From positions 1 through 7,023 of the forward strand of contig PLWR01000387.1 in the NCBI GenBank assembly GCA_003165615.1: 7,023 nucleotides of DNA. Reading direction: 5' to 3'. The position numbers were made by a program, and so were the translations under genes. The DNA is from Acidobacteriota bacterium (lineage in GTDB: Bacteria; Acidobacteriota; Terriglobia; UBA7540). Shown in pieces: positions 5,087 through 7,023 of this stretch (position 1 is its first letter; every line of letters starts with the position of its first letter). The notes beneath the pieces were generated by a model that saw nothing but the letters and a program-made list of their open reading frames with translations, was not told the origin of the DNA and did not search any database.

Positions 5087-5196
5087 ACTTCTGCACCAGC
5101 AACGTTACGCCCCAACCCCTTCCTTCGACGCCGAAAAATCCAACTGCTCAGCGCAAGTGCCAGAATAACGAGTGTCCAGTCGACAAGCGTTTGCAT
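5068..5196 (-). CDS. Possible 42-residue single-span membrane microprotein
   Basis: A frame too short for usual gene calling begins 31 nt after the gyrA stop on the same strand and reads MQTLVDWTLVILALALSSWI, then FRRRRKGLGR and a short polar tail ending AKRTV. Residues 5-21 form one hydrophobic helix immediately followed by RRRRK, which by the positive-inside rule predicts a C-terminus in the cytoplasm. That hydrophobic-then-basic order is typical of real bacterial small membrane proteins. AAAAGG lies 11 nt upstream of the ATG, a rather long spacing for a ribosome site. The stop codon is inside a perfect inverted repeat. There is no known family that I recognise, and a chance frame cannot be excluded. 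The remaining 4952-5067 stretch shows only the antitoxin ribosome site. Confidence 0.4.
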   Translation of the reverse strand: MQTLVDWTLVILALALSSWIFRRRRKGLGRNVAGAEVAKRTV

Positions 5197-5227
5197 GTGG
5201 CACGCAGCCTTTTCAATCCTTGCTGCC

Positions 5228-7023
5228 TTATTGAATCAGCAACGGTTGCACGGGCGTATCGCCGTTGGTATCCGTCTTGATCAGGCAGGCTGCGGCCACC
5301 TGGTCGCCCTCTTCGAGGTTAATCAGGCGCACCCCCTGCGCGGAGCGGCCGCTCTCGCGAATGGTGCTGGAATCGAGGCGCGCGATTTTGCCTTGCTGCG
5401 AGATGACCATCACCTCCGACTCTTCCGTGACGGGCAGGACATTCACCACCTTGCCGTTGCGCTCGACGGTTTTAACGTTGATGACGCCCTTGCCGGCCCG
5501 CGTCTGCAAGCGGTACTCGGTAATCGCCGTGCGTTTGCCGTAACCCTTCTCCGTAACCGAGAGGATCAGCTCCTTATCGCCCACGATTTCCATACCCACG
5601 ATGTAGTCGCCTTTGTCGAGATCCATGGCATAGACGCCGTAAGCGGTTCGACCCATGCCGCGCACGTCCGATTCCGGGAAGCGGATGGCCATGCCTTCGT
5701 GGGTGGCCAGGAAAATGTTGTCGCGGCCGGAAGTGAGTTTCACCGCAATCAGCTCATCGCCATCTTCAATCTGCATGGCAATAATCCCGGCGGAACGCGG
5801 ATTTGAGAATTCGGCCAGGCGCGTCTTCTTGATGATGCCCTGGCGCGTAACCATGGTGATGTAGCCTTCCTCGGCCAGAGTCACCCCATCCACAGTGATA
5901 TCCTTCGGATCCTCCGGCAACTCTTTTACCGCCAGAACCGCAGCCACTTTCTCCTCTTTGGAGAGATTGACCAGATTCAAAATGTGCTTGCCCTTGCCGG
6001 CGGCGCCCACATCGGGGATTTCATACACCTTCAGCCAGTAAAGCTTTCCGCTGTTGGTAAACACCAGGATGTAGCTGTGGGTGGAAGCGATGAAGAGGTT
6101 TTCGACGAAATCCTCCTCGCGCGTCTTCATCCCCAGCCGGCCCTTGCCGCCGCGTGCCTGCTGGCGATAGATGCTGAGCGGCGTGCGCTTGGTGTAACCG
6201 GAATGGGAGATGGTGATGACGACGTCCTGGACGGCGATCAGATCCTCCAGCCTGATCTCATCCTGCTCTTCGATGATTTCCGTGCGCCGCGCATCGCCAT
6301 ACACCTTCTGGATTTCCTTCAGCTCGCTCGCGATGACTTTCTTCAGCACCTTGTCGCTGGCCAGGATTTCCTGATACTCGGCGATCTTCTTTTGCAGCTC
6401 ATCGAACTCCGCCTGGATCTTCTCGCGCTCGAGAGCCGTCAGGCGCTGCAACTGCATTTCCAGGATGGCCTGCGCCTGGCGATCGGAAAACTCGAAGGTG
6501 GCAATCAACCCGGCGCGCGCTTCGGCGGGGGTCTTGGAGGCGCGAATCAACTTGATGATGGCGTCGAGCTGCGAAAGCGCCTTGAGGAATCCTTCCAAAA
6601 TGTGGGCGCGTTCCTGAGCTTTGCGCAGGTCGTATTCCGTCCGGCGCCGCACCACAGTGACGCGGTGGTCAATGAAAAGCTGCAGCGCGTCAATAAGTGG
6701 AAGGGTGCGCGGCTGGCCGTGGACGATGGCCAGCATGATCATGCCGAACGTGTCCTGGAGCTGGGTATGCTTGTAAAGATTGTTCAGAATCACTTCCGGC
6801 TGCTCGCCGCGCTTGAGCTCAATGACAATGCGCATGCCGTCGCGGTCGGATTCGTCGCGGATGTCGGAGATGCCTTCGATTTTCTTTTCCTGCACCAATT
6901 CCGCAATGCGCTCGATAACCCGGGATTTATTCACCTGGAAGGGAATCTCGGTGATGACGATCTGAACTTTTTCCTTGGCGGGGCGCTCAATGGCCGCTTT
7001 GGCGCGCATGGTGAACTGGCCGC
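5228..7023 (-). CDS. gyrA: DNA gyrase subunit A, C-terminal part (5' end beyond the window)
   Basis: About 597 codons of gyrA are visible; the frame runs off the right edge (GQFTMRAKAAIE continues the reading before the ATG at 7009), so that ATG is internal. GyrA forms the A2B2 gyrase with GyrB and introduces negative supercoils using ATP. Counting from that internal Met, ITEIPFQVNKS (19-29) and RDESDRDGMR (51-60) belong to the breakage-reunion domain, followed by the coiled-coil arm (about 125-235). RRTEI leads into a six-bladed beta-pinwheel DNA-wrapping domain with repeat units starting near 271, 321, 391, 439, 489 and 540. The GyrA box is QARGGKG (284-290, bases 6140-6160), against the usual Q(R/K)RGG(R/K)G; its presence separates GyrA from ParC. 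The protein stops soon after blade six (tail ending PVQPLLIQ), without the long acidic tail of the E. coli enzyme. The catalytic tyrosine and quinolone-resistance region are outside the window. No clear terminator follows the stop. Confidence 0.97.
   Translation of the reverse strand, partial: GQFTMRAKAAIERPAKEKVQIVITEIPFQVNKSRVIERIAELVQEKKIEGISDIRDESDRDGMRIVIELKRGEQPEVILNNLYKHTQLQDTFGMIMLAIVHGQPRTLPLIDALQLFIDHRVTVVRRRTEYDLRKAQERAHILEGFLKALSQLDAIIKLIRASKTPAEARAGLIATFEFSDRQAQAILEMQLQRLTALEREKIQAEFDELQKKIAEYQEILASDKVLKKVIASELKEIQKVYGDARRTEIIEEQDEIRLEDLIAVQDVVITISHSGYTKRTPLSIYRQQARGGKGRLGMKTREEDFVENLFIASTHSYILVFTNSGKLYWLKVYEIPDVGAAGKGKHILNLVNLSKEEKVAAVLAVKELPEDPKDITVDGVTLAEEGYITMVTRQGIIKKTRLAEFSNPRSAGIIAMQIEDGDELIAVKLTSGRDNIFLATHEGMAIRFPESDVRGMGRTAYGVYAMDLDKGDYIVGMEIVGDKELILSVTEKGYGKRTAITEYRLQTRAGKGVINVKTVERNGKVVNVLPVTEESEVMVISQQGKIARLDSSTIRESGRSAQGVRLINLEEGDQVAAACLIKTDTNGDTPVQPLLIQ

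Noticed and set aside
5075..5806. 243-codon + strand frame opposite the end of gyrA
   Set aside because: It is antisense to strongly conserved gyrA pinwheel repeats and has no family signature.

Overview
The window looks like a chromosomal stretch of a moderately GC-rich bacterium. I lean towards Acidobacteriota, because the leader at 242-269 (four tandem ACTGANN heptamers) and the C-rich hairpin near 91-139 resemble intergenic repeats I associate with that phylum, and the gyrase subunit fits. No marker in the window proves this. One gene is on the + strand (279-1187); everything from 1316 to 7023 is on the - strand.

Layout. Positions 1-278 hold no convincing gene: there is a C-rich hairpin, a perfect 7-bp inverted repeat and the heptamer array, which ends 9 nt before a class I-type histone deacetylase-family gene (279-1187). 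That gene converges, across 128 nt without a clear terminator, on a 402-residue predicted PD-(D/E)xK nuclease (1316-2524). Reading the rest in transcription order from the right edge, the window has: the C-terminal two thirds of gyrA (5228-7023, 5' end outside the window); a possible 42-residue membrane microprotein (5068-5196); a type II toxin-antitoxin pair made of a chimeric-looking antitoxin (4628-4951) and a VapC PIN ribonuclease (4242-4631) sharing a GTGA overlap; larE (3402-4238) starting 3 nt after the toxin stop; a 68-residue helical unknown (3183-3389); and a small HNH nuclease with a transmembrane segment (2724-3146). A perfect 9-bp stem-loop (2683-2705) follows, then the nuclease gene with its own strong Shine-Dalgarno.

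How the genes relate. Antitoxin, toxin, larE, the 68-residue protein and the HNH protein are packed tightly enough (overlap, 3, 12 and 36 nt) to be one transcript ending near the stem-loop. The nuclease gene is separated by 199 nt and is AT-richer (about 45-52% GC in sampled lines against about 63-70% in gyrA and the deacetylase), which suggests acquired DNA. So a conserved housekeeping gene (gyrA) borders a small accessory cluster: one TA module, two different nuclease folds and a sulfur-transfer cofactor enzyme. A defence role for the nucleases is inference only. No tRNA, rRNA, IS element or CRISPR array was seen.
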